Shown: positions 44,140-53,996, counted from the first letter of the stretch. The stretch is 64,000 nucleotides of DNA from CBDBKL01 sp965206675 (GCA_965206675.1 CBDBKL010000008.1:496001-560000), one strand, 5' to 3'. The notes: generated by a model from the sequence alone, not told the origin. A program made the numbers and translations.

Positions 44140-45801
44140 ATGATAGATATAAAGAAACTACTTGATGATGAGAAGTATCGAAATCAGTACGAGCAGGATT
44201 TAAAAAACCGTGGCGTAAAGCCATCTGAAATCGAGCAGAGATTATATAACATAGAAGATTGCAATGCAAATCGAAAAATATTTGCCAATCAAGCTGATGC
44301 GAAGAAAGCAGAACAGAATCAGTTAGAGTCACAAATTGCACAATTGAGAAAAGAAAAAAAAGATGCTTCAGAGCTTATGACCAAACTGAAACAGCTATCC
44401 CAAGAAGTAAAGAATGAGAGATCTCAATCCAAAGAATGTGAAGAAGAATTAAAACAACATCTTTTTGAATGCCCAAATCATTGCCATGAGTCTGTTCCCG
44501 TTGGTCAATCGGTAGATGATAATGGTGAAATTTATAAATGGCCTCATGAAGATCTTGAAAAAGATAAAAAAAATGAAAATCACAGAAAGGGAGCGCAAAA
44601 AAGAAAAGAAGATCTTGAAAAGGAAAGTGCAGTTAAAACGCATGATAAGCTTGGAGAAGAGTTGGATATTTTGGATTTTGAACGAGGGGCTAAGGTTTCT
44701 GGGGCGCGTTTTACTTTTATAAAAAGACAGGGAGCTTTGTTAGAGAGGGCACTTGTTCAGTTTATGTTGGATTTGCATACGGAAAAACATGGATATACGG
44801 AGATCTCTCCTCCGTATATGGTGAAAGGGCAAGCTCTTTTGGGTACGGGACAACTGCCAAAGTTTGAAGATGATCTTTTTAGATTTTATTTCTCTCGCTT
44901 TGAATCGATGGAAGCTGAGAAAAAAGCAGTTGAAAAAGTTTTTGAAGAAATGGATTCTCAGAATCGAGGTGATATTTTTGCCCCCAGAGTAACCTTTGGA
45001 GATCAACAGATATCTTTGTCTGATGAAGAGAAAGAAATTATAAGATCGTTTAAAGGAAGACCTTTAGATGAAAACCAGTGGTATGAAACCTTTAATAAAC
45101 ATTATGATTTGATAAAAAAGAGAGTTATAGAACGAATGATGCCTACTTGGCGTTTAATGGATGAAAATTGGGATATGGGAGAGTTGCAGGAAAAATATTT
45201 TTTGATTCCGACGGCAGAAGTTTCTGTCACAAATTATTTTGCAGAAGAAATTTTAAAAGAATCAGATCTCCCTCAGTCTTTTGTAGCATTCACCCCCTGT
45301 TTTCGCTCAGAAGCGGGATCTTATGGAAAAGATGTGACAGGGCTTATTCGCCAGCATCAATTTTTAAAAGTCGAACTGGTTAAGTTCACACATCCTGATA
45401 ATTCCTATGAAGAGTTAGAAAACCTAACGTCTCATGCAGAAGAAGTTCTTAAAAAATTAGAACTTCCCTTTAGGAAAATGCTATTGTGTACAGGGGACAT
45501 TGGTTTTGGTGCAGCAAAGTGCTACGATTTAGAAGTTTGGTTACCTTCCCAAAATAAATATAGAGAGATTAGCTCCTGCTCTAACTATGAAGCTTTTCAA
45601 GCACGAAGGGCCAACATTCGTTTTAAATCTTCAGAACATAAGAAGCCTCAGTTTGTACACACTCTTAATGGTTCAGGGCTGGCTGTTGGCCGAACGTTAC
45701 TAGCTATTTTAGAAAACTATCAAAACAAAGATAGTTCTGTCTCTGTGCCTGAAGTGTTGCAGCCCTATATGGGGGGGCTAAAAACAATTAAGAAGTTGTA
45801 G
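44140..45801 (+). CDS. serS: Seryl-tRNA synthetase with large insertions
   Basis: 553 residues against about 425-430 usually. N-terminal coiled coil (residues 30-110) for the tRNA-Ser long arm and class II core: LGEELDILDFERGAKVSGARF, motif 2 CFRSEAGSYGKDVTGLIRQHQF, motif 3 GSGLAVGRTLLAILENYQ, and the Ser-binding TAE loop (FLIPTAEVSVTN, about 355-366). Two insertions stand out: about 25 charged residues at 138-165 and about 100 residues at 249-351, between LPKFEDDLFRF and YFLIPTAEV. All catalytic motifs remain, so it should be active. A tRNA-Ser lies about 3.4 kb downstream. Confidence 0.95.
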   Translation: MIDIKKLLDDEKYRNQYEQDLKNRGVKPSEIEQRLYNIEDCNANRKIFANQADAKKAEQNQLESQIAQLRKEKKDASELMTKLKQLSQEVKNERSQSKECEEELKQHLFECPNHCHESVPVGQSVDDNGEIYKWPHEDLEKDKKNENHRKGAQKRKEDLEKESAVKTHDKLGEELDILDFERGAKVSGARFTFIKRQGALLERALVQFMLDLHTEKHGYTEISPPYMVKGQALLGTGQLPKFEDDLFRFYFSRFESMEAEKKAVEKVFEEMDSQNRGDIFAPRVTFGDQQISLSDEEKEIIRSFKGRPLDENQWYETFNKHYDLIKKRVIERMMPTWRLMDENWDMGELQEKYFLIPTAEVSVTNYFAEEILKESDLPQSFVAFTPCFRSEAGSYGKDVTGLIRQHQFLKVELVKFTHPDNSYEELENLTSHAEEVLKKLELPFRKMLLCTGDIGFGAAKCYDLEVWLPSQNKYREISSCSNYEAFQARRANIRFKSSEHKKPQFVHTLNGSGLAVGRTLLAILENYQNKDSSVSVPEVLQPYMGGLKTIKKL

Positions 45802-45806
45802 GGGAA

Positions 45807-47918
45807 ATGTCAGTGGGGCGATTAGTTTCTTATATTTTAGATATTGTTTTTCTTTCAGGTCTTTTGTTTTTAGTATATCAAATTATAAACATAGACTACG
45901 TGTGGATGGAAACACATGTGGCGGGTGGGGATATGATTGCTCACCCGTGGATAGTTAAAAGCATTAAGCAGTTTTGGGAAAAAGGAATCTTTTGGGGCTG
46001 GAATCACGGTTGGTTTGGTGGTTTTCCCTTTGTATACTATTATTTTTATCCCATATATTGGTTTGCTCTTCTGTTAGAATATATGGGCTTTAGTAACCTG
46101 GTCGCCTTTAAATTAATGGTTTTAGGGGTCGTTTCTTTTGTTCCCATTACATATTATATTTCTGCAAGACAAAGTATGTCCTTTCCCTTTTCTCTGTTAT
46201 TTGCCGGATTAGGTATGTCTCTCTTTTTTAATGGATTCGATAGCACCTGGGGCGGCAACATGAAAAGTCTTTTGGCAGGACAGGTGTCTCATATGTTTGG
46301 GATACTTTGTCTTGTTTGGTATACGACATTTTTGTTTAGACAAAAACACAACTCTCCAATAGCTTTGATTTTCTTATCTCTTGCCATCTTGTCACATGTG
46401 TATTCAGCTTTTTTTGCAGGACTGATTTTCATTTGTTATTTTTTGTCTCAAAAAGGATTGAGTTTAAATATTAAAAAAGTGTGGGATCTTTCTGCAGGAT
46501 TTATTTGTGCCTGTGCTCTGACAGCGTTTTGGTGGGCTCCTTTTTTGTATTATAGAAACTCGACAATCTCTCCCAATTTAACATGGAGTCCCTCTTGGGA
46601 AGAAATAATACGAGTTCTTCAGGTCGTAAATCCTTTCTATATGACCTTGTATTCTTTGCCGGGAATTTTACTGATTTTTTCTTTGATTAAGAAAAGGAAG
46701 TGGTCTTTTGAACTCAATCTTGTTCTTTTAGCTTTACTGTGTGTGTTCTGTATGCACTATCTGAAAGGAACCCCTTTATCTCACACACGCCTTGCTCCTC
46801 AAGTTTATTTGATTTTTGCTTTTGTTCTTGTTTCTCTCGCTCACCAACTTTTAAATAAAGGTGTTTTAAAAAATATTATTATCTTTGTATTTGCCGTTTT
46901 ATGTTTGCAAAGGTTTATGCCTTCAAAACAACTTGATGAGTTTCTTCCGAAAGAAGCCAGAGAACCTGTACAAGCTGTAACGTATTGGTGGAAATGGAAC
47001 ATGTCCGGAATTGAAAGTATTCCTAAAACCGAAGTTGTATTTGATGTGTGGAAAGTTCTTGAAAAAATCGATGACCCCGAGGGGCGTGTAGCTGTGGAAT
47101 ATTTTGATTATGACAAATATGGCTCACCTCGTATTTTTGAAATGACTCCGTATGTTTCGGGTAAGCCTGTTATAGAGGGTTTGTTACATGAGAGTTCACC
47201 TGCATATCCCTTAATTTATTTTGTTAATTTTTTATTTAACCCAGAGACATGGTCTCCGGGGTTTGGTATTGGCCGTAGAAAAAATCTTGATCCCGTTCTT
47301 GGGGCTCGGTATTGGGAGCGTTTAAATGTGAAATATTTAGTTCTACATCAAGAAAAATCCATTCAGGCAATGGATAGAGCCAAACATCAAATCATTTATA
47401 GAAATGAGGCTTTTACCATTTATAAAATTAATCATAGAAGTAGGATTGCATCTATTGTATGGGGAGGGGTTCCGGAATATTATTCAGAAGATCCTTTAAG
47501 GGAGACAATGTTACAATTTCCAAAGAGCATGGAAAACTTTGTTGTTATGAAAAAGGGAGATTCCAATGGACGGCCTTTTCCGATAAAGCGAAATCAAGTG
47601 TTACAACCCTTGGAGGGTCATTGGTCTTCAGATGGTCAGAGTTATACTATAGAGAAAACACTGGCATCAAAGGGGGATAAGAGAAATATTGTTTTAAAAA
47701 TCCCGTATTTTCCTAATTGGAAGGTGACGACAGGAGAAGAGATTCAGATTGTCACACCAAATCTTATGTTTGTTCAAACAGAACAACCAAGTTTGACAAT
47801 TGAGTACAGAGTGGGTTGGGTAGAAAAAGTATCTGTTGCGATTGGCGTTCTTGGACTCATTTTGTTTTTTATTTTATTTAGACAGAGCGGACTTATCTTT
47901 AAAAAATCTTATACATGA
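45807..47918 (+). CDS. Polytopic membrane protein, GT-C/YfhO-like
   Basis: 703 residues, about 12 membrane segments up to residue 375, then a soluble domain. The first loop reads GGDMIAHPWIVKSIKQFWEKG and WNHGWFGGFPFVYYYFYP, with acidic and His/aromatic residues typical of polyprenyl-phosphate sugar transferases (GT-C). The soluble end carries a beta-sandwich (IPYFPNWKVTTGEEIQI) as in YfhO/6-pyruvoyl-related membrane proteins. Likely role: sugar transfer to a surface glycan or protein. Substrate unknown. It follows serS by 5 bp. Confidence 0.6.
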   Translation: MSVGRLVSYILDIVFLSGLLFLVYQIINIDYVWMETHVAGGDMIAHPWIVKSIKQFWEKGIFWGWNHGWFGGFPFVYYYFYPIYWFALLLEYMGFSNLVAFKLMVLGVVSFVPITYYISARQSMSFPFSLLFAGLGMSLFFNGFDSTWGGNMKSLLAGQVSHMFGILCLVWYTTFLFRQKHNSPIALIFLSLAILSHVYSAFFAGLIFICYFLSQKGLSLNIKKVWDLSAGFICACALTAFWWAPFLYYRNSTISPNLTWSPSWEEIIRVLQVVNPFYMTLYSLPGILLIFSLIKKRKWSFELNLVLLALLCVFCMHYLKGTPLSHTRLAPQVYLIFAFVLVSLAHQLLNKGVLKNIIIFVFAVLCLQRFMPSKQLDEFLPKEAREPVQAVTYWWKWNMSGIESIPKTEVVFDVWKVLEKIDDPEGRVAVEYFDYDKYGSPRIFEMTPYVSGKPVIEGLLHESSPAYPLIYFVNFLFNPETWSPGFGIGRRKNLDPVLGARYWERLNVKYLVLHQEKSIQAMDRAKHQIIYRNEAFTIYKINHRSRIASIVWGGVPEYYSEDPLRETMLQFPKSMENFVVMKKGDSNGRPFPIKRNQVLQPLEGHWSSDGQSYTIEKTLASKGDKRNIVLKIPYFPNWKVTTGEEIQIVTPNLMFVQTEQPSLTIEYRVGWVEKVSVAIGVLGLILFFILFRQSGLIFKKSYT

Positions 47919-48239
47919 GCTTTTAAATTCTCCACTGGATATAGAGTTATGAATCAAAGGTATTTTAAGGGGGAGAATATTCCCTAGACTATTACAGAAA
48001 AAGAATTCCATTCTATGTGGAACCGTTGGCAAAAATTGATATATTTTATGAACTTTTTACCTGGTTGTTGGCGTCAGTTTGAAGAATACTCTCAATGAAT
48101 TTTTCTGTAAGGGTAATTGTGTCGATCTCTTAGAAAAAGGGATAATCTTGGGCCCAGTATTAAATTTTGCTGTTTAATTTACTCATTAAATTAATATATA
48201 ATCTGCATTTAAATGAAATAAATGTGAAAGGGAGTTTTT
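47919..48239. promoter_or_regulatory. Intergenic region with promoter candidate for the ankyrin gene
   Basis: No ORF of interest. A consensus -10 TATAAT at 48197-48202 lies about 43 bp before the start of the next gene, with a weak -35 (TTTAAT) upstream. A ribosome-binding GGGAG lies at 48230-48234. Confidence 0.4.
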
Positions 48240-48914
48240 TTGATAAAGTTAATACGTCATGTATTTCAAGTCGCATTTTTATTAGCGTTTTCTCAATCAC
48301 TGTATGCTCAATTCGATATTTTAAGAGATAGGGAGAAAGCTTTCTTGTGGGCTGCAGGGGGAGGCCACGTTCAGGTTTTAGAGAGGGTTTTACAAAGGAG
48401 AGGGGGAGTTCATTTAGAAGTAAGAAATAAATATGGAAAAACGGCTTTGCAGTTGGCTGCCATTGGAGATAGCCCAGAGGTTGTGCGAGTTCTTTTAGGG
48501 GCGGGTGTAAATACAGAAGTAAGAACAGAAAGTGAGTTTACAGTTTTACACTTAGCTGCGTATCGAGGAATTGATGAAGTTGTACAGATTTTTTTAGATG
48601 ATGGAGTAGATATAAAAGCCAGAGATATGTTTAGAAAAACAGCTTTGCATTGGGCCACGGCAAATAGCCCTGAAGTTGTAAATACCTTGTTAGAAAATGG
48701 GGCGAATATAGGGGTCTGGGATGAAAAGGGTTGGACAGTTTTGCATGAGGCAGCATACTGGGGTCAGCCTGAGATTATAGAGGTTCTTTTAAATGCTAAT
48801 GCTGACGCAAAAGCAAAAGATTTTAGTGGAAAAACAGCTTTAGATATAGCTAAACAATATAATCAGGATTCTGCGGTAGAAGCCATAAGGCTTTTTAAGC
48901 GAAAAAATCGTTAA
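48240..48914 (+). CDS. Exported ankyrin-repeat protein
   Basis: 224 residues with TTG start behind GGGAG. Signal sequence (FLLAFSQSLYA), then about five ankyrin repeats (for example GKTALQLAAIGDSPEVVRVLL, in parts; RKTALHWATANSPEVVNTLLENGAN; GWTVLHEAAYWGQPEIIEVLL, in parts). Ankyrin repeats mediate protein binding. Export suggests a periplasmic or secreted role. The repeat number is counted by eye. Confidence 0.85.
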   Translation: MIKLIRHVFQVAFLLAFSQSLYAQFDILRDREKAFLWAAGGGHVQVLERVLQRRGGVHLEVRNKYGKTALQLAAIGDSPEVVRVLLGAGVNTEVRTESEFTVLHLAAYRGIDEVVQIFLDDGVDIKARDMFRKTALHWATANSPEVVNTLLENGANIGVWDEKGWTVLHEAAYWGQPEIIEVLLNANADAKAKDFSGKTALDIAKQYNQDSAVEAIRLFKRKNR

Positions 48915-49119
48915 TGAATTTGCCTATTTTGATGACATTATAATATCTCCCTATCTTAAGATGAGTGGCAAGACCTTGAGAGACCCTACGATCTTCTTTT
49001 CAAAAATTTTTATTCCCATAGGGATTACAAAAGTAACAATTGTTCTCTCTAACAATCCCATTGAGTTCAGAAAAATTAGCCTTATTTCCCTTTAGACTGG
49101 TGAGGAAAGTATTGTGTGC

Positions 49120-49148
49120 TTGCCATGTGTTTCTTATTTTTTTAGAAC
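49120..49148 (+). promoter_or_regulatory. Promoter candidate for tRNA-Ser
   Basis: TTGCCA (49120-49125), 17-bp spacer, TAGAAC (49143-49148); a start about 7 bp later would coincide with the tRNA 5' end. Moderate match only. Confidence 0.4.
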
Positions 49149-49155
49149 TATGGGT

Positions 49156-49245
49156 GGAGAGATGGCCGAGTGGTTGAAGGCACCGGTCTTGAAAACCGGC
49201 AGGCGTTCACGCGTCTCGAGGGTTCGAATCCCTCTCTCTCCGCCA
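49156..49245 (+). tRNA. tRNA-Ser (anticodon UGA)
   Basis: Acceptor stem GGAGAGA pairs with TCTCTCC; discriminator G and encoded CCA. D arm GGCCGAGTGGTTGAAGGC, anticodon loop CTTGAAA with TGA at 49190-49192, long variable arm, T loop GGTTCGAATCC. The long variable arm and discriminator fit class II tRNA-Ser reading UCA codons. A weak hairpin (49249-49272) after the CCA may stop transcription. Confidence 0.95.
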
Positions 49246-49248
49246 TCG

Positions 49249-49280
49249 TCTTCCCGTCTACTAAAGGGGAGAACATTTTC
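49249..49280 (+). terminator. Possible terminator after tRNA-Ser
   Basis: TCTTCCC (49249-49255) pairs with GGGGAGA (49266-49272, one G-U), followed by ACATTTTCTT. Weak. Confidence 0.4.
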
Positions 49281-49384
49281 TTATCCATAATTTTACACTC
49301 CCTCTAGGAGGCCTTCTTCTTTGGAGAAAGTGTAATCTCATCAGTGTCCAAAATAAAATGTGACTTAAGTGTCAGAAAAGATAT

Positions 49385-50010
49385 TTATCGATTTGCGTAA
49401 GATCTTCTATCAAATAGATCTGGTAATTGATATTCCTCAATAGCGAGTTTTAATAGTGTTTCAAAAGATGTATCTCCATCCTTTTCAAATATTTGCAAAA
49501 CGGCTTTTGCGAAATCTCGATTTCTCTGACTAGCAGATATGGAGACACCATTTGAAAAAGATTTTGGAGGCTCATTCAGTGTTCTATAATGTTCACCATC
49601 TGCCTTAACCTTTTCTAGTTCGGCTTCCATCATTTGGATTGTTGTCAATGGAATTTTAGATGATGTTATATTAACTAAGAGACGTGTGCGTTCTGATATT
49701 TTATCGGAGGTACAGAAATCATATTCTTGTACATCTGGGGCAGAACACAAACTGCTATATAGGCGATGGTTTTCAACTTCCATTTCGTAATATTTTTTTG
49801 AAAGTTCTGTCGAAGGATCTTTTAATTGATTCAATGTGTTTTCAACATTAGTACTTATTTTTGTAAGAACCTCTTCCCCTCTTTCTTTAATTTCATCAAT
49901 AGAACCTGCTGGCTTGAGAGAAGATACTCTGTTCCAGCATAAGTTGAAGACTGCGCAAGACTGACGGAATGAGGCAGGGCGAGCAAGGCAAAAAACACTG
50001 TCAGTTTCAT
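49385..50010 (-). pseudogene. Secreted protein gene split by a frameshift
   Basis: An ATG at 50010 (AGAGG upstream) begins a good signal peptide (MKLTVFFALLALPHSVSLAQ). That frame stops at about 49858. The downstream frame, open from well above 49900, codes about 150 residues (ending DLFDRRSYANR) with helical, charged sequence that continues naturally from AGSIDEIKERGEEVLTK. The two frames overlap for over 60 bp and differ by one frame step, so a single indel, probably near the CTTCTCTCAAG tract around 49915-49925, broke the gene. It could be a sequencing error or phase variation. No family recognised. Confidence 0.6.
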
Positions 50011-50173
50011 GATCAAAACCTCTGTTAAAATATTGCTTCAGAAAAATGTTTTGAGAATATACAGGGAGTTTTATTATTTTTCTAGGATAGATAGTTTGTT
50101 TTTGAAAATTTTTCGATGTGACGAGTGAAATCTTTTTAGTTGTTTTCAGTGTGGGGTTTCGTCAGAATAAAAT

Positions 50174-51322
50174 ATGATGGGAAAAGCGTTAAATACCAGT
50201 GCTAAAACAGCTCTTGTTCTCTCTGGGGGAGGGGCCCGAGGGGCTTATCAAGTCGGTGTTCTTTCTGCCATTAGGGAGAGCATTGGAAAATCTTCTAGAG
50301 AGTGTCCTTTTGATGTACTGGTCGGTGTTAGTGCTGGCTCCATCAATGCGGGAGCACTCGCTGCAACAGCAGATAATTACCGTTTAAGTACTATGGTTTT
50401 GGAAAGAATTTGGCGAAATATACAACCCGATCATGTTTTTCGTACAGATCTGAGATCTCTCAGTACAATTTCTATGAAGTGGATGAAAGATCTCTCTTTA
50501 GGGGGTGTTTTAGGGCGTACAGCACAGTCATTGTTAGATACAAGTCCACTTAAAAAGCTTTTAGCAGAAAATTTTCCTTTTCATCGTATAGAATCTATGA
50601 TCGCCGAAGGGTATATTGAAGCTCTTGCGATTAGTGCAACGAATATTAGCACTACAAATTCTGTAACTTTTGTTCAAGATAAAGGGCAATTTCCAATTTG
50701 GAAAAGATTTAAAAGAGCTTCTGAGAGAGCGCATATCGGTATTGATCATCTTATGGCTTCAAGTGCAGTTCCCATATTTTTTCCATCGGTTAAAGTAGGA
50801 GATCGTTATTTTGCAGATGGGTGTTTAAGAAATGTTGCCCCTTTGAGTCCGGCAGTTCATTTGGGTGCGGATAAGATCTTTGCTATCAATGTACGAGCGC
50901 GTGAGAAAATTGATGAAAGTAAAATAGCCCCTAAGTCTAAATCGGATATTGGAGAGACGGTGGGAGTTCTAATGAATGCTGTATTTATGGATGCTATAGA
51001 TATGGATATTGAGAGACTAAATCGTGTTAACGAAATCATGAAGTTTATTCCAGAATCAGAAATGGAGAAACACCAATGGAGGCCCATTCAGGTTATGTCC
51101 ATTTCGCCTTCAGAAAATATTGCTGACATAGCTAGTGAATGTTCCCATAAGATTCCCTATGTTGTTCGGTATTTATTGAAAGGATTGGGAACGGAAAAAA
51201 CAACAAATAATATTGCAAGCTATATTCTTTTTGATTCTGAATTTTGTTCTCGCCTTATTAAGTTGGGCTATAAAGATGGAATAGCTCAGAAAGATAAAAT
51301 TAAAGAGTTTTTTGATATTTAA
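50174..51322 (+). CDS. Patatin-like phospholipase
   Basis: 382 residues. The oxyanion loop GGGARGAYQVG is near residue 18; the nucleophile Ser53 is in GVSAGSINAG, and the catalytic Asp215 is in DGCLRN. The Ser-Asp dyad with a-b-a fold is that of cytosolic or secreted patatins that release fatty acids from membrane lipids. No signal peptide. Bacterial patatins include virulence factors (ExoU), but also housekeeping lipases; the closest similarity was not determined. The C-terminal ~120 residues are family-variable. Confidence 0.9.
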   Translation: MMGKALNTSAKTALVLSGGGARGAYQVGVLSAIRESIGKSSRECPFDVLVGVSAGSINAGALAATADNYRLSTMVLERIWRNIQPDHVFRTDLRSLSTISMKWMKDLSLGGVLGRTAQSLLDTSPLKKLLAENFPFHRIESMIAEGYIEALAISATNISTTNSVTFVQDKGQFPIWKRFKRASERAHIGIDHLMASSAVPIFFPSVKVGDRYFADGCLRNVAPLSPAVHLGADKIFAINVRAREKIDESKIAPKSKSDIGETVGVLMNAVFMDAIDMDIERLNRVNEIMKFIPESEMEKHQWRPIQVMSISPSENIADIASECSHKIPYVVRYLLKGLGTEKTTNNIASYILFDSEFCSRLIKLGYKDGIAQKDKIKEFFDI

Positions 51323-51323
51323 G

Positions 51324-52094
51324 TTAACTCATAATATGTGCGCCGCTGTCGACATACAATGTTGTGCCTGTAATATGTGTTCCTCCGGGGCCGCACAGAA
51401 AAGCACCTAATTGTCCCACATCATCTGTAGAAATATTTTCTCTTAAGGGCACTTTTTCTTCCGCAGATTGTAACATAGATCGAAACCCTTTAATGCCTGC
51501 GGCAGCGAGTGTTTTTACAGGTCCTGCAGAAATAGCGTTGACGGTTATTTTAGAAGGACCCAAGTCATTGGCAAGATATCGAACGCAAGATTCGAGTGCG
51601 GCTTTAGCAACTCCCATAACATTGTAGTTGGGAACAACACGGTAAGCTCCCAAGTAAGATAATGTTAATATACACCCTCCATTTTTCATTAAAGGTTCTG
51701 AGTGTCGTGCGAGGTTTACCAATGAGTAGGCACTGATATCGAGTGCTTTTAAAAATCCAGATCGACTTGTATCAACAAAACGCCCTTCTAAATCTGTTCG
51801 CTCTGCAAAGGCAATGGAATGAACAAGAAAATCCAAGGAATCGAACTTTTTAGACCAGAGTTGAAATATATTTTCTACTTCTTTATCATTATCCACATCA
51901 AGTTTTTCAATAAATGGACTATTTATACTTTCTGCTAAAGTTCGCACTCTTCGTTCCATTTTTTCATTGAGATAAGTAAAACCAAGTTCGGCCCCTTGAT
52001 CGTGAAGATGACGTGCGATTCCCCAAGCTAGGCTTCGTTCGTTGGCAACGCCAACAATAAGTCCCTTTTTTCCCTTAAGTAATGAGTTTGTCAT
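51324..52094 (-). CDS. fabI: Enoyl-ACP reductase (NADH)
   Basis: 256 residues from ATG 52094 (the frame is open to 52151, but FabI proteins start just before GKKGLIVGVANERSLAWGIA). Last step of each fatty-acid elongation round. Short-chain dehydrogenase fold: active-site Tyr147 and Tyr157 with Lys164 (the Y-x6-K spacing of FabI: YNVMGVAK), and ALDISAYS. Being FabI type, it would be the target of triclosan-like inhibitors. Convergent with the patatin gene. Confidence 0.95.
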   Translation of the reverse strand: MTNSLLKGKKGLIVGVANERSLAWGIARHLHDQGAELGFTYLNEKMERRVRTLAESINSPFIEKLDVDNDKEVENIFQLWSKKFDSLDFLVHSIAFAERTDLEGRFVDTSRSGFLKALDISAYSLVNLARHSEPLMKNGGCILTLSYLGAYRVVPNYNVMGVAKAALESCVRYLANDLGPSKITVNAISAGPVKTLAAAGIKGFRSMLQSAEEKVPLRENISTDDVGQLGAFLCGPGGTHITGTTLYVDSGAHIMS

Positions 52095-52206
52095 AGGCCT
52101 ATAATAGCGTGAGAATATTTTTGATTCAACTATGATATTTATTATCTCCAATGGCTTATTAGGCTTGTTATTTATATTGAACTTATTTTCAGGATGGATA
52201 GTGATA

Positions 52207-53247
52207 TCATTCTGTTGTGAATCGGTTTATTAAATAGGCTAAAATCAGAATTTGTGGGAGTGTTACAAGAGGTAAAAACAGAGCTATTTTCCAAGACTTC
52301 ATGTGTTCTTTTATAGACATCACTTCTGTATAATCTGTAGAAACCCCAGCCATTAAAAAGGCAAAGCCGTTTCCAGGGGATTGTCCTAAGCGTAAGATAT
52401 CTGATGCAATGGGTGCTGAGCCCTCAGAGCACACTTCTAGTACCGTAGCAAGAACAAGGGTGAGAGATAAACCCAATAGAGTTGGACCTAAAAATTCTTT
52501 AAAAAGTTCAGGAGTTAAAAGTATACGTAAGATACTAGCTAGAATCATTCCAATAAATATCCATTTAAGAATCATTTTAGAATCTTTAAGTCCGTCTTTA
52601 ATAATTTGCAGAATAATAGATTTTGTAAGCTTGAATTTTTTTAGACGAGCCTTTGACTCTTCCCAAACTTTAAAATCATTATCTATTTTTGTTTCATAAG
52701 GATTTGGTGGTAAAATATTTTTTTCAACAAGAGTGTCAAAAATAAAGCCCGATATAATGGCAATCACAGCAGACAGTGCCATAAAGGTTAAGGTCCAAAA
52801 CCAACCAATCAGACTAATGAGAATAATAGTCAGAGATATAGAATTCCAAGGGCTTGCAATGAGAAAGGCCATAACCTGTCCGAGTTTGGCTCCTCTTTCA
52901 TAAAATTTCATTCCAATAAAAAGAATTCCGTGACTGCAGAGATCAAAAAGCAATCCTCCGATAGTGGCCTTTAAGATTCCTTTGACTTTGTTATTGGAAC
53001 TCAATGCTGCAGTGGTGATATCACGTGGTATAAGTCCAAGAATGCCTACGAAAATAATTCCCAACGCTAAGCCTATCCACATTTCGTTTATCAATTCAAA
53101 ATGTGTGTGGACAAAAGTTTTAAGAATTCCATTGATATTATCGTGGAAAAATAAAGAGAGTATATAGGAGAAAGCCACAATAAGTAAGGGTCCCCAAAAG
53201 AAATAATCTGTTTTGTTCTTTGAACAGTGAGTGTGTTGTGTAGACAT
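52207..53247 (-). CDS. ArsP/DUF318-type permease
   Basis: 346 residues with about eight to ten membrane segments in two related halves (residues 1-175 and 210-346), separated by a charged loop. Sequence features of the permease family (SSNNKVKGILKATIGGLLFDLCSHGILFIGMKF, in parts; ASPWNS; EVCSEGSAPIASDIL) match the DUF318/ArsP group, some of which export organoarsenicals. The conserved Cys in LCSHG and CSEG is notable. It overlaps the TerC-like gene by one base. The substrate is unknown; metal or metalloid efflux is likely. Confidence 0.75.
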   Translation of the reverse strand: MSTQHTHCSKNKTDYFFWGPLLIVAFSYILSLFFHDNINGILKTFVHTHFELINEMWIGLALGIIFVGILGLIPRDITTAALSSNNKVKGILKATIGGLLFDLCSHGILFIGMKFYERGAKLGQVMAFLIASPWNSISLTIILISLIGWFWTLTFMALSAVIAIISGFIFDTLVEKNILPPNPYETKIDNDFKVWEESKARLKKFKLTKSIILQIIKDGLKDSKMILKWIFIGMILASILRILLTPELFKEFLGPTLLGLSLTLVLATVLEVCSEGSAPIASDILRLGQSPGNGFAFLMAGVSTDYTEVMSIKEHMKSWKIALFLPLVTLPQILILAYLINRFTTE

Positions 53248-53936
53248 TAGATCCCCATTTTGTTTGTGTATTTTTTCTTCAAAAATTCGATAGTTAAAGC
53301 AAACACCATTGCAAAATAGACATAGCCACGATCAAAGTGGGAATCGAATCCTTCAGCAACAAGTAAAACACCAATGAGTATAAGGAAGGAAAGGGCTAAG
53401 ATTTTAATTCCAGGATTGTTTTTTACAAAGCGAGCTATGGCATCAGCAAAAATAATCATAACAATGATAGATACAATAACGGCAGTGACCATGACCCAAA
53501 GCTCATTGGCCAAACCTACTGCTGTGAGCACAGAATCAAGGGAGAAAATCATGTCGAAGATAATAATTTGGATAAGAACAGATTTCATAGTTGTGTGAGT
53601 GGCCTTTTGTTTTTCGTGGTGATGGTGAACAAATTCATAAATTTCTGATGTGGCTTTTGCTATAAGGAAAAGACCTCCAGTTAATAAAATAAGATCTCTA
53701 GTGGAAAAGGACTGTTCAAAAATTTCAAGAATGGGTGTGGTCAGTTGAGTGAGCCATGCCACTGTGGCAAGAAGGAGGATGCGAAAGATAAGTGCGAGAA
53801 ATAAACCGAGGCGTCGAGCTTTAGCTTGTTGTTCTGGTGGAAGTTTTTCAGTAAGGATGGCCAGGAGAACAATGTTGTCAATTCCAAGAACAATCTCTAA
53901 TGCAGTCAGTGTCAGTAAGCTGATAAAGATATCCAT
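53247..53936 (-). CDS. TerC-family membrane protein
   Basis: 229 residues, about seven membrane segments. N-terminal ALEIVLGIDNIVLLAIL and internal DMIFSLDSVLTAVGLA carry the paired acidic residues typical of TerC/Alx proteins, linked to tellurite resistance and manganese export. A His-rich loop (FVHHHHEKQKATHTT) sits between them and could bind metal. The one-base overlap with the permease marks an operon. Confidence 0.88.
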   Translation of the reverse strand: MDIFISLLTLTALEIVLGIDNIVLLAILTEKLPPEQQAKARRLGLFLALIFRILLLATVAWLTQLTTPILEIFEQSFSTRDLILLTGGLFLIAKATSEIYEFVHHHHEKQKATHTTMKSVLIQIIIFDMIFSLDSVLTAVGLANELWVMVTAVIVSIIVMIIFADAIARFVKNNPGIKILALSFLILIGVLLVAEGFDSHFDRGYVYFAMVFALTIEFLKKKYTNKMGI

Positions 53937-53996
53937 TAATGTCTATTTTTCCAGGAGAGTGAGGGATAGTCTATAGAAGAAATGAATTTAATGTGT

